A stretch of 64,000 nt of DNA from Clostridium culturomicium (GTDB taxonomy: Bacteria; Bacillota; Clostridia; Clostridiales; Clostridiaceae): positions 560,159 through 624,158 of the forward strand of contig NZ_CCXK01000017.1 of assembly GCF_000821305.1 (NCBI RefSeq). Direction: 5' to 3'. The notes beneath the pieces were generated by a model. The model worked only from the letters and a program-made list of their open reading frames with translations, searched no databases and was not told the origin of the DNA. Numbering within the stretch: position 1 is the first letter of the stretch; each line of letters starts with the position of its first letter. Of this stretch, positions 28,221-37,062 are shown piece by piece. Both the position numbers and the translations under genes were made by a program.

Positions 28221-28397
28221 ATTGTTAGCCTCCAGTACAATCTAAGATTTTGTATGAGTTTTACATATATAAGTGCTGCTCTAAATTTTAGATTAGGTAA
28301 GTAGATTACTCTTCAGTATCTGGTTGGAAGGAGTTTCTATATAAATTATATAAGTTATATTTAGATTAGTAAATAAAAGGGGGTGTTTAAGATAAAT

Positions 28398-28426
28398 TTG
28401 ATAAATATTCTGATTTGTGGTATAAT
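28398..28426 (+). promoter_or_regulatory. Sigma-A promoter of the leader before 28534
   Basis: TTGATA (28398-28403) and TATAAT (28421-28426) with exactly 17 bases between them. Transcription should start near 28433. Confidence 0.75.
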
Positions 28427-28432
28427 CTTATT

Positions 28433-28516
28433 ATAGAGTAAAAAGAACCGTCTTTAACAGAAGGGCTTTTAGTATTATGTCAATGGCATTAATATGAAAG
28501 GCCCTTCTTTTTTTTT
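28433..28516 (+). ncRNA. Leader RNA ending in a terminator (attenuator or small RNA)
   Basis: From the predicted start near 28433 the transcript runs about 30 bases and enters a long stem (28460-28479 with 28487-28507, imperfect in the middle) followed by nine T. The SD of the next gene begins only a few bases later, so the gene can be expressed only by read-through. No known leader class is recognised. Confidence 0.5.
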
Positions 28517-28533
28517 AGAAAGGAGAGATTACT

Positions 28534-29307
28534 ATGAATTTAGTAGGGGAATGTGTAAATCACAATACGTTTGGTAAAGGAGTTGTGAGGTTAATTGATG
28601 AAGACAAAATAGAAGTGGAGTTTGATCTTGGCAAAAAGAGATTTCTTTATCCTGATGTGTTTAAAAGTTTTATGAGTATAGAAGATAAAGTATGTAAAGA
28701 GTACGTTGATGAAGTGTTATATGAAATAGATAAAGAAAATACTATGAAGGTTCAAGAAGAAGTGAGAGAAAGAGAGTTTTTAGATAGGGTTAGAACTTTA
28801 AAAGTAAGTGATAATTCTCAAGCTGCATTTGCTTTTGTAGAGAATAAGGTGGAAGATGTTTTAAATACATGGTCTGTGTTTACAGGTACATATATATCTG
28901 GTGCTTCAAAGGGTGAACCAAGGAGACCACAAAAGTTAAATGTGAATACTGCATGTCTTTTAACCATGAAACCTGAAGGGGCACCAGAATCAGAAAGATT
29001 GATTATTGGTACATTTATGGTGAAAGATAACTTTAAAGCTTCACTTTGCAAAGATGGTATAATTAAAGCACACGAAGAGCATCGTATCATGTTAGATACA
29101 GAAAAGGAAAAGTTATTGTTCTGGGATTATTGTGAATCAAAATCTAAGAGTAAGAACTGGGGAAAATGTGAACTTAAGTATTTAGCCAATTCTGAAATGC
29201 AGAATATATTGTTGGATATGATAAAAATTATAAAAGATGAAGATAGAAGTAAAAAGGTTTCGGAATTTTACGAATATTTTTGCTATACAAACAAAATTGC
29301 AGCATAA
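28534..29307 (+). CDS. Conserved hypothetical protein with CarD/SH3-like N-terminus
   Basis: A 257-residue soluble protein. The first 50 residues (VGECVNHNTFGKGVV, then KIEVEFDLGKKRFLYPDVF) look like a small SH3/CarD-type beta barrel. The remaining part (KPEGAPESERLIIGTFMV; KLLFWDYCESKSKSKNWG) is a conserved Firmicute domain that I recall only as hypothetical. SD AAAGGAGAG. A strong promoter and terminator upstream suggest attenuation control. Function not known; a nucleic-acid role is possible but not shown. Confidence 0.75.
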   Translation: MNLVGECVNHNTFGKGVVRLIDEDKIEVEFDLGKKRFLYPDVFKSFMSIEDKVCKEYVDEVLYEIDKENTMKVQEEVREREFLDRVRTLKVSDNSQAAFAFVENKVEDVLNTWSVFTGTYISGASKGEPRRPQKLNVNTACLLTMKPEGAPESERLIIGTFMVKDNFKASLCKDGIIKAHEEHRIMLDTEKEKLLFWDYCESKSKSKNWGKCELKYLANSEMQNILLDMIKIIKDEDRSKKVSEFYEYFCYTNKIAA

Positions 29308-29480
29308 AAACTAATTTAATAAAGCCCATATATCAAGAGTCTGGGGAGTGGGTTAGATCAAGGCCCATGAACTAGCCTGAAAAATTGTAGGGTTGCCCTG
29401 CAAAAAATTTGATGTAGTAGTGAAATGTGAGAAGCTATGTCTCCTTATCTGAAAAGGTAAGGGGACTTTTTATTTTTTGA
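29308..29480 (+). ncRNA. Candidate structured RNA with terminator
   Basis: After the stop at 29307 come GC-richer bases with three hairpins in a row: GGTTAG/CTAGCC (29351-29356 with 29372-29377), GTAGGG-TTG-CCCTGC (29387-29401) and a terminator (29439-29466 then TTTTTATTTTTT). I do not recognise an RNA family, and no promoter is clear, so it could be a 3' UTR of the preceding gene. Confidence 0.35.
29439..29479 (+). terminator. Terminator before the VWA-tubulin operon
   Basis: GTCTCCTTA (29439-29447) pairs with TAAGGGGAC (29458-29466, one G-T pair), followed by TTTTTATTTTTT. Confidence 0.8.
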
Positions 29481-29622
29481 AGTATAGCCGATTTTTCACC
29501 TTTGAACTGGAAGGTGTAAAGGCAATTAAACCATTATTGTTTAGGTCTAGTTTAACAAATAAGTAATAATTAAACACCTTTATCATAGAATATAAAGTGA
29601 AATTTATGTGGAGGTGGTTGGT

Positions 29623-31968
29623 TTGAAGCTAATTAATGCAAAAAGAATTATACAGATTATTAGTATTATATTAGTTGTTTTGTTAAGTAATGTTATATTT
29701 TCTTTTAACAATGAAGTAAAGGCTGAGAGTAATAAAAATAATATTATTATCTTACTTGATAATTCAGGAAGTATGAAGTCTGGAATTGGAGATTTAGCTA
29801 AAGTTGCTTGTAGTATGGCTTTAGATTGCTTAGATTCTGAAAAGGTTAATATTGGAATGATAACCTTTGGAGAAAAAGTAACGGTACTTAATGATATAAG
29901 CCAATCACAAGATAGTTTAGAGTTGAAAAAAATTATAAGTGAGATTAATTTTGATGAAGATTATACAAATATGAAGGATGGATTAAAGGAAGCTATCAAT
30001 CAGCTTAGGAAGGTGAAGGGGAATAAAAGTATATTGATTTTATCTGATGGTGTTGAGACGGCAGAAGGTGGACTAGCCCCTAATCATAGGGAGCAGATGA
30101 AGGCTCTTGAGGAGGAAGCAGCAGGAGAGGAGATAAAGATTAACAGTGTGGCTTTATCAGATGAGGTGGAAAGTGAGTTTCTTAATAGTATTGCAGTGAA
30201 AACAGGAGGTACTTTTAGGGATGGGAAGACAGCGGATAAATTATTTGAGGCAATTACAAGCATCATAGGGCTTGAAAATGATTTTATAACTGTAGGAAAT
30301 TTTTCTACTTTAGAAAAAAAGAGTGAAAAAATAAAAATTAGTGAAAGCATTGAAAGTGGAGTTATTAGTGTAGCTGCAGCTGATAATGTACAGCCAGACA
30401 TTGAAGTGAGGATTAATGGGAAACTTCTTGAACCATCAATAAAAGGGAATTTGTATGAGGTTTATAAGTTTACTAATTCATCTTCCAGTGAAGTTGAAAT
30501 TACTCAAAAGAAGGATGTTAACACATCGGTAATTATTCAACTTAAGAGTAAAGCAAAGTTAAATGTATTGGGAGATTATCAAAATTATATAAGCTTACCG
30601 ATTAACGTACCAAGAAATATTCATATGAATTTAGATTGTGGAGGTAGTCCAGTTCCAGAAGGAGCTTTTATCCAAAGAAATGGTTCTAATATTCAGCAGG
30701 GAAGTGAAAAAGGAGCTTTTTTAGATGTTTTTGAGGGAGCAAAGCCAGGAAAGGAAGTTGTAAGATATACTGCCAAGGACGGTAATGGAGGAATAATTGC
30801 CATTGCTGAACTAGTGGTTTCAATTAATGATTATCCACCCTATGATTATAAGGATGTGTCTAACAAGGATAAGTTTATAAGAGAAGATATAATTTCAATA
30901 GAAATAGAGCCAAAGGGAAAGGATGAGGTAAGTGAATTAGGTGGAACTCTTATTATAAAACGAGGAGAAAAACATGAGGAAATTCCTTTAGTTGAAAAGG
31001 ATGGAGTTTTTACTGCAGAGTTTCCAGCAGAAGCGGCAGGTAAACTTGAATACTATGCATATATAAGAGGTATTAGAGGAACAGATAATTCCTCTTTTGA
31101 ATATAAATTAGAAACTAAAACCATAGAAGTTCTTGAGAAACCTATTATTAAATTAGGGTTAAAAAATGGTTCGAAACAGGAGGCTGTAATAGACAGTAGC
31201 CGTGAGTTAACCTTTCAAATTATGCCTGATTCAATAATCCAAGAAGAAACAGAAGTTTTTGTGTTAAGTGATAAGTTGAAGGAACTAGGGAGTTTTAAAG
31301 TAAACTCAGAAACAAAGGAAGTAAAGGTTAAGATACTACTAAAGGATCTTACAGATAATTTAGTTCTTAGATTTAAAACTAGCTCTGGAATAGATATCAC
31401 CGAGTCCCTTGACACTAATATAAATGTTATATCAAAGTGGATGAATTTTCTGGACAAGTATATTAAGCCAATCCTATTAGTCTTAATAGTGCTCACAATA
31501 GCTGCAGGATTAGTAGCTGGAATTTACTTTATTTCCATCCATGCCTACAAGGTAAATATTAAAGACAACAGTAAAAGGCATATTGAGATTTCTTATAATT
31601 TTAAGCCTAGAGGAAGAGGTGATTCTGTGGGTGGTGAATTAAATGAGGTTGTTAAGAAGCTGAATTTAAATGTTGATACTAGAAGGTCTATCTTAACCTT
31701 AGATGAAGACGAGATGAACACAACTTTGGGGAAATTCAAGTTAGAAAACATTTATGAAGGGTATCCACATTGGAGACAAGGTCTTTGCTGTTTACTAAAT
31801 AGAAAGAATAAGCCCATTACGATAAGTTACATTGAATATGCAGTACAAGATATATATATAAATGAAAATCAAGTTGAAGATGCAAAGGCTATAAAGGAAA
31901 AGGATGATGTTAGAATTATTTATTCAATCAATAAGATTAATAAATTAGAAATAGAATTTAAGTTATAA
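29623..31968 (+). CDS. Membrane-anchored VWA-domain protein
   Basis: A 781-residue protein whose N-terminal signal peptide (about residues 8-28) leads straight into a von Willebrand A domain. The complete MIDAS metal site is visible: DNSGS at 46-50, Thr in DYTNMKDGL and Asp in LILSDGVET. Beta-rich extracellular regions follow, then one membrane helix (KPILLVLIVLTIAAGLVAGI, about 610-635) and a cytosolic tail ending in beta-like repeats (DIYINENQVEDAKAIKEKDD). TTG 29623 is favoured, as GGAGGTGG lies just before it; GTG 29608 overlaps that SD. It heads an operon with a tubulin-like GTPase, so it may bind a ligand outside and signal to the filament protein inside. That role is inference. Confidence 0.8.
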   Translation: MKLINAKRIIQIISIILVVLLSNVIFSFNNEVKAESNKNNIIILLDNSGSMKSGIGDLAKVACSMALDCLDSEKVNIGMITFGEKVTVLNDISQSQDSLELKKIISEINFDEDYTNMKDGLKEAINQLRKVKGNKSILILSDGVETAEGGLAPNHREQMKALEEEAAGEEIKINSVALSDEVESEFLNSIAVKTGGTFRDGKTADKLFEAITSIIGLENDFITVGNFSTLEKKSEKIKISESIESGVISVAAADNVQPDIEVRINGKLLEPSIKGNLYEVYKFTNSSSSEVEITQKKDVNTSVIIQLKSKAKLNVLGDYQNYISLPINVPRNIHMNLDCGGSPVPEGAFIQRNGSNIQQGSEKGAFLDVFEGAKPGKEVVRYTAKDGNGGIIAIAELVVSINDYPPYDYKDVSNKDKFIREDIISIEIEPKGKDEVSELGGTLIIKRGEKHEEIPLVEKDGVFTAEFPAEAAGKLEYYAYIRGIRGTDNSSFEYKLETKTIEVLEKPIIKLGLKNGSKQEAVIDSSRELTFQIMPDSIIQEETEVFVLSDKLKELGSFKVNSETKEVKVKILLKDLTDNLVLRFKTSSGIDITESLDTNINVISKWMNFLDKYIKPILLVLIVLTIAAGLVAGIYFISIHAYKVNIKDNSKRHIEISYNFKPRGRGDSVGGELNEVVKKLNLNVDTRRSILTLDEDEMNTTLGKFKLENIYEGYPHWRQGLCCLLNRKNKPITISYIEYAVQDIYINENQVEDAKAIKEKDDVRIIYSINKINKLEIEFKL

Positions 31969-31982
31969 ACGGAGGGGTAAGA

Positions 31983-34886
31983 ATGATGAACAATGAAATT
32001 CCAAAGGACATACTGCCAACGCTTATAGTTGGTTTAGGGGGCACAGGCTTTCAGATTATTAAAAGACTGAAGAAGTTATTCAACAAAAGGTACAATGAGC
32101 AGAATTTACCAATAAGATATCTCATTTTAGATACTGACTTAAAATCTTTTTTAGACGATTCCTTAAAAAATAATGAAAAATGTCAATTGAGATTTAATGA
32201 AGGGGTAAAAAGCACCCTTGATTGGGCTTATTCAAATCCTAATTTTGACTGGCTTCCAGAGAATCCACCTATAACCCCTGACTTCTTTACATCTACAGAC
32301 CAAGGGGCAGGTTTAATAAGACCTATAGGAAGGATATATCTTTGTAAGAACTCTAAACTTGTGTATGATACTTTGAGTACAGCTAAAAATGACTTGGTAG
32401 ACTTATATAAGATATTGACAGAGGTTGGTGCAGTGCATCTTGAGAATATTGACAGACATAAGGTGTATATTGTTGGTTCCTTAGCAGGAGGAACAGGCTG
32501 CGGAACCTTTTTAGATGTTTCTGTAATGTTATCAAAGATATTTAATAGAGACAATACTAATTTAATTGGAATGTTCACCTTAGAAAGCTGTTATGATGAT
32601 AAGTTATCCTCTGATTTAGATGCTCAAAACAGAAGTAAGGCCAATTGTTATGCTGCATTGAAAGAGCTGGAATTTTACATGAGCTCTATAAAAAATCCAG
32701 AGGATGACAGATATACCTTTAAGTACAATAACATTGGAGAAATAAAACTAGAGAAAAAACTCCTTGATATATGTTATTTAGTTGAAAACAAAAATGAAGG
32801 AGGGGGAGTATTAACTAATATAGAAGACATATATGATTTATGCTCCTTACAGCTTTATCATGAGATTGGGACAAAGCTTGGCTCTCAGCTTAGGGCAGAT
32901 TATGCAAACTTTATTTGTAAAGACAAGGATCCAGTTTTAAAAAGAGACCGTCATTTTAGTACCTTCTCATCTTCATCAATGGAGATTCCAGTGGAAAACA
33001 TAAAAAGGTATTCTTGCTTTAAATTAGCTTCAGACATACTTGAGAGTTTATATAGCAGTGAGACAGAAGAAGAAGTGCTAAACCTTAAAGCAGAGGAATT
33101 AAAAGAAGATATTAAACAAGAGTTAGATATAAATACTTATTTAGTAAACAATCATATGATAAGAATTAAAGAGGAAACCTTAGATGGTTCTGTTATCCAA
33201 AACAGCTTGACCTCTGCGGAAAAAAGAGTTACTGCCAGCAAAAATAATTGGAATAGCGATTATGAAATAAATATTGAAAAAGCTGATAAATTTTTAGAAG
33301 AATTCATCAATGAGGATTCCATTGCTTATGGAGTTAGAGGATTATCAAGAATTCTAAAGGAGACCTCAACACTATTTAAACAGGAAGCTAATGCTATAAT
33401 TCCTCCAAGTAACGTTGGGTCTGCAAATTCAGTATTCCAAAGTATAAGTGGGAAATTAGACAGTGTTAAAAAGCTAAGTAATTCAAGGAAAAATAAACTT
33501 AAAAAATCTGAAGAAGCTAATTCCATCAAAAATACTGCAAATAATTTTATTAGCAATAAAGAGAATGAGATAAATTCTTATATTGCAAATGAACTTTGTA
33601 AGATGATTACAGCAATGATAGATGAAGCAGTTAAGAATATAGATGTTTTATCAAGGAATATTGATGAATATAGAAGTTCAGTTTCCATGAATCTTTTGAG
33701 GCTCAATAATCAAGCGAATAAGACCTATGGTGGGAATATTATATCAAGAGAGATGGTATCAAAGGATTTCTATGATAATTTCTATGAAGAGAACTATGGA
33801 AGGGATAATTTGAAGCCAACCATAACAAAGATGATGAAGCAGGAGATGTTTGATGAGATATTTGACATGGAAAGAGAGAAGCCAAGGGATATAAATATCT
33901 TATCTTTAATGAATTATGATATTAAATATTTGATCAATCTATGTGCAAAAATCATAGAAGAGGATAAGAGATTAGATAATTTATCCTTAATTGATATTAT
34001 GAGAAAAAATGCTGAAGTCAATAGACAAAATCCAAAGTTATATGTAAAAGAAGAACTGGAGATTGCAGCAAAGCTGGCTAAACCTTTCTGGTCAGCAATA
34101 AAAAATCCTGAAGTATCTTGGACAGAGTGTTATTATATAGGAGCTGTTAAGGACGATAATATCACAAATGGCTTCACCATAAGGCCAGATGAAGAGATTG
34201 ATTATTGGATAAGAAGCCAGACAGGAGAAAGGTCAAGACAAGCAAGATATGTAGAAACCAGCAACCCTTCCTCAATTGATGTAATTCATATTACCATGGG
34301 AGCTTGTGCAGGATATCTACCTGATGTGAAAAACTACAAAATGTTTTATTTGAAGCTTTTATCAGAACAGACCTATCCATTACATTTAGATGAGACTTAT
34401 GTGGGCCTCGACGATTTAGTGCTAGATGTGGATGAGTTGTTTAAAATTTATACCTTAGCTCAAGCCTATGGAGCAATTTTAAAGGTTCATGGAAAATATA
34501 TAGATAATTTAAGTTCTTCTAATATGGATGGCCAAAGGTTTGTATATAAATCGGATTGTAATTTATCTACAGATAAAATCATAGATAGTTATAAAGAACT
34601 GCCAAAGAATACTTCTGAAATTGAAGAAAGTATAATTTTAGGTAATAGTCGAAGTCAGGTCTTAAGCAGAATTGAGAAGGATATAGCTTTAACATCAAAA
34701 TTAGCTAAATTTATCACAGCAGTTGAAGCAGTTCATTCTAGAGAGGATTTAATAAAGCATAAGAGAAAATATATAGAATTGTATAATCTCCTTAATAATG
34801 AGGATGACATTAGAGCAGCTGGGTATCAGGAGGGTGACTTCATAGCCTATGAAAAATTAAGATATCAGAATTCATTTAGAAAATAA
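31983..34886 (+). CDS. Tubulin/FtsZ-like GTPase (Tubulin_2 type)
   Basis: A 967-residue cytosolic protein with a tubulin-like N-terminal half. The first strand and loop read TLIVGLGGTGFQIIKRLKKL, and the tubulin signature that holds the GTP phosphates is SLAGGTGCGTF (166-175). The long C-terminal part is mainly helical and charged. It matches the bacterial tubulin-like family often encoded next to VWA proteins, as here, 14 bases downstream of the VWA gene. SD GGAGGGG precedes a double ATG. It likely binds GTP and may polymerise; its role with the membrane partners is unknown. Confidence 0.85.
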   Translation: MMNNEIPKDILPTLIVGLGGTGFQIIKRLKKLFNKRYNEQNLPIRYLILDTDLKSFLDDSLKNNEKCQLRFNEGVKSTLDWAYSNPNFDWLPENPPITPDFFTSTDQGAGLIRPIGRIYLCKNSKLVYDTLSTAKNDLVDLYKILTEVGAVHLENIDRHKVYIVGSLAGGTGCGTFLDVSVMLSKIFNRDNTNLIGMFTLESCYDDKLSSDLDAQNRSKANCYAALKELEFYMSSIKNPEDDRYTFKYNNIGEIKLEKKLLDICYLVENKNEGGGVLTNIEDIYDLCSLQLYHEIGTKLGSQLRADYANFICKDKDPVLKRDRHFSTFSSSSMEIPVENIKRYSCFKLASDILESLYSSETEEEVLNLKAEELKEDIKQELDINTYLVNNHMIRIKEETLDGSVIQNSLTSAEKRVTASKNNWNSDYEINIEKADKFLEEFINEDSIAYGVRGLSRILKETSTLFKQEANAIIPPSNVGSANSVFQSISGKLDSVKKLSNSRKNKLKKSEEANSIKNTANNFISNKENEINSYIANELCKMITAMIDEAVKNIDVLSRNIDEYRSSVSMNLLRLNNQANKTYGGNIISREMVSKDFYDNFYEENYGRDNLKPTITKMMKQEMFDEIFDMEREKPRDINILSLMNYDIKYLINLCAKIIEEDKRLDNLSLIDIMRKNAEVNRQNPKLYVKEELEIAAKLAKPFWSAIKNPEVSWTECYYIGAVKDDNITNGFTIRPDEEIDYWIRSQTGERSRQARYVETSNPSSIDVIHITMGACAGYLPDVKNYKMFYLKLLSEQTYPLHLDETYVGLDDLVLDVDELFKIYTLAQAYGAILKVHGKYIDNLSSSNMDGQRFVYKSDCNLSTDKIIDSYKELPKNTSEIEESIILGNSRSQVLSRIEKDIALTSKLAKFITAVEAVHSREDLIKHKRKYIELYNLLNNEDDIRAAGYQEGDFIAYEKLRYQNSFRK

Positions 34887-34896
34887 GGTGATATAA

Positions 34897-37062
34897 ATGA
34901 ATGAAATTTTTAGTCCAACCCTAGTAATGTCAGTGGGGCCTTCTGCAAATAAGGCCCTTGGACATTTAAAAGAAATGCTTATAAGTATTCCAGACTATCT
35001 TAATGATGTTATAGAGTTATATGAAATGAGCGACCTTATAGAGGTTGAAGCTCATATACAGAAAATAATTGATGATAAGCTACTTAATGCAAAGAAAATA
35101 AATAGGCTTGTGGATTTAGGATATAAGATAAGGACAGAAAGTACTGCCAATATACAAATAAATATATTTTTATACTGGGACTTGTACGAAACTGATTTCC
35201 CTATGAAGGACCTTATGGAAATACTGCTGAAGGTGAATTACTGTATGGTGGACAAAACCAAGCATTCTGGAATGTCCTTGTTTATCCTTCCAGTGCTGGA
35301 TAAGGAATGGGCCTATGCCCCTAAGGAAAGCAATGAAAAATTAAATGAATTAAAAGCTGTGGTGGATATCCTAAAGAAGGATGAAAATATTATTAATATA
35401 AACTCTAAGGTTTACTTGACCCATACTGTGGCTAGAGATGGTCTAAGAATACCAAAGAAGGAATTAGAATATCTTATTGCTTTAATGACGTATTTAACAA
35501 TTCTTCCGTCAGAAAATCCTTTACTCAATACTTATAATAAAAGGCTCATGATGCACGAAAAAGACTTTAAGATTGGGACAATTGGTATTTCCACCTTAAC
35601 TGTGTTTAAAGACAAGTTAAAAGGGGAGTTCAGCCAGTATCTTTCCAATGATTTAAAGGAGTATGGAAGTAATCACTTAGAAGAAGTGGATTACAATGTT
35701 TATACCAGCAATACTTTAATTAAAGGGAAGAATATTTCAAACCTTTTAAGTGCAGGTATACCTTTATTCATAAACAATGAGGACGTGCTTGCAGTGCCTG
35801 AAAAATATGAGATAGAAGTTGGTAAGGAAAGAATATGGAATAGGCAGCCTCATATATATAAGGAGCTTTTAGATAATAAAGAAAGTAAGCTTAATAAGGA
35901 ATTCCTTGGTGAAGTAAAAGAAGAAGTTGTGTCAAAAAAAGAAAAGTTACTCCTTGAAACAAAAGGTAAGATTTATAATGACTTAAATAGCATTATCCTT
36001 AATTATAGTCTACTTCAAGGAAAAAGCTACTTAGAGGATTTGCTGGGAAAAGTAAGAAAAGAATCAGTTAAATTTAGAGCAGAAAAGGTGGAGAAGGATT
36101 CAAATTTAAAGGAAAAGTTGATTTCAAAGATAGAGAGCTATCCAAACTTTAAGGGATATTGGCTTAAATTTACTTCGATTTTCATCTTCATGATTTATGC
36201 TTTGCTTTTAGCTTCAAGTAAAGTTACTTTAGTTTCCAGGGAGACAAAAGCCGGTTTTATTGTGCTTCTTTTAACCTTTATCGTTTCAATTACAGTGGTT
36301 GAGTATGTTTTTATGGATAAACAGTTTATAAAATTCATAAAGAAGTATATAGAAAACATTTATATTTACGGTGCAGCAAGTCTTAAAAAAACCATTGCAG
36401 AAGAAGTTCGTAAGTATTATGAAGAAGTAATTATGTATATAGAAGCAGAGATTAAAGCTGTTGAGGAAAGCATCATAGGCTTTAATAATCTGGAGGTTTA
36501 TAGTTTTGAGAATAGGGATAAAGAGGAAGAGCACTCTGAAGTATTAATTACGGATCTTTTAAACTCTGAGGATAGGAAAAGGTTCTATGATAACAGGAAA
36601 AAGCACCTTCGAGGAATATATTCTAGGTTTATGGGTGAGATTTCTGGCTTTGAAAGCTTAAAGGAACCCTCCTGTAATAAGACTTTAAAAGAGTTTTGCT
36701 TCAATATTGCAGAAGAGAATATCAATATTGATTTCTATGATTTTCTTAGATTCAAATGGGAAAACAACTTGGGTAAAGAAGTGGGTAAATGGATGGAAAA
36801 GGCTGTAGTTAAATCCAAGGAATTGCTTCAATATAATCAAGATTATGATTTAGAGAATCAAAGGATATTTGTGGGTTCAAAGGTGTTTAACCATGAGTGT
36901 AAAGATACAATAATAAATTCTTTAAACAATTATAAACTTAGCAACCTTGAAGGCAAAGGTATCTACACAAATTCCATATCTTTAATTAACCTTACCTTAG
37001 GAATTAAATTAGAAAAAATAATTCCTTTCCAGTATATTGAGGGGAGGGATAAAGATGATTAG
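34897..37062 (+). CDS. Membrane protein with degenerate tubulin-like N-terminus
   Basis: A 721-residue protein that I do not recognise by name. Its start, SPTLVMSVGPSANKALGHLK, lines up with PTLIVGLGGTGFQIIKRLKK of the upstream tubulin-like protein but lacks the glycine loop, and no GGTGxG motif follows. A later segment (KIGTIGISTLTVF, then KLKGEFSQYLSNDLKEYG) resembles the tubulin partner's FSTFSSSSMEIP region. Two membrane helices are in the middle (about 425-475: FTSIFIFMIYALLLA; AGFIVLLLTFIVSITVVEYV), then a charged helical tail. It may be a GTP-free partner that anchors the GTPase to the membrane. The next gene overlaps by eight bases. Confidence 0.7.
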   Translation: MNEIFSPTLVMSVGPSANKALGHLKEMLISIPDYLNDVIELYEMSDLIEVEAHIQKIIDDKLLNAKKINRLVDLGYKIRTESTANIQINIFLYWDLYETDFPMKDLMEILLKVNYCMVDKTKHSGMSLFILPVLDKEWAYAPKESNEKLNELKAVVDILKKDENIININSKVYLTHTVARDGLRIPKKELEYLIALMTYLTILPSENPLLNTYNKRLMMHEKDFKIGTIGISTLTVFKDKLKGEFSQYLSNDLKEYGSNHLEEVDYNVYTSNTLIKGKNISNLLSAGIPLFINNEDVLAVPEKYEIEVGKERIWNRQPHIYKELLDNKESKLNKEFLGEVKEEVVSKKEKLLLETKGKIYNDLNSIILNYSLLQGKSYLEDLLGKVRKESVKFRAEKVEKDSNLKEKLISKIESYPNFKGYWLKFTSIFIFMIYALLLASSKVTLVSRETKAGFIVLLLTFIVSITVVEYVFMDKQFIKFIKKYIENIYIYGAASLKKTIAEEVRKYYEEVIMYIEAEIKAVEESIIGFNNLEVYSFENRDKEEEHSEVLITDLLNSEDRKRFYDNRKKHLRGIYSRFMGEISGFESLKEPSCNKTLKEFCFNIAEENINIDFYDFLRFKWENNLGKEVGKWMEKAVVKSKELLQYNQDYDLENQRIFVGSKVFNHECKDTIINSLNNYKLSNLEGKGIYTNSISLINLTLGIKLEKIIPFQYIEGRDKDD

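Larger units (their letters stand above)
28221..28533. other. Divergent intergenic region with promoter and attenuator-like leader
   Basis: 313 bases between the divergent folate gene and the gene at 28534. The right half holds a near-consensus promoter (28398-28426) and a strong terminator (28460-28516). Nothing more is seen in the left half. Confidence 0.6.
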
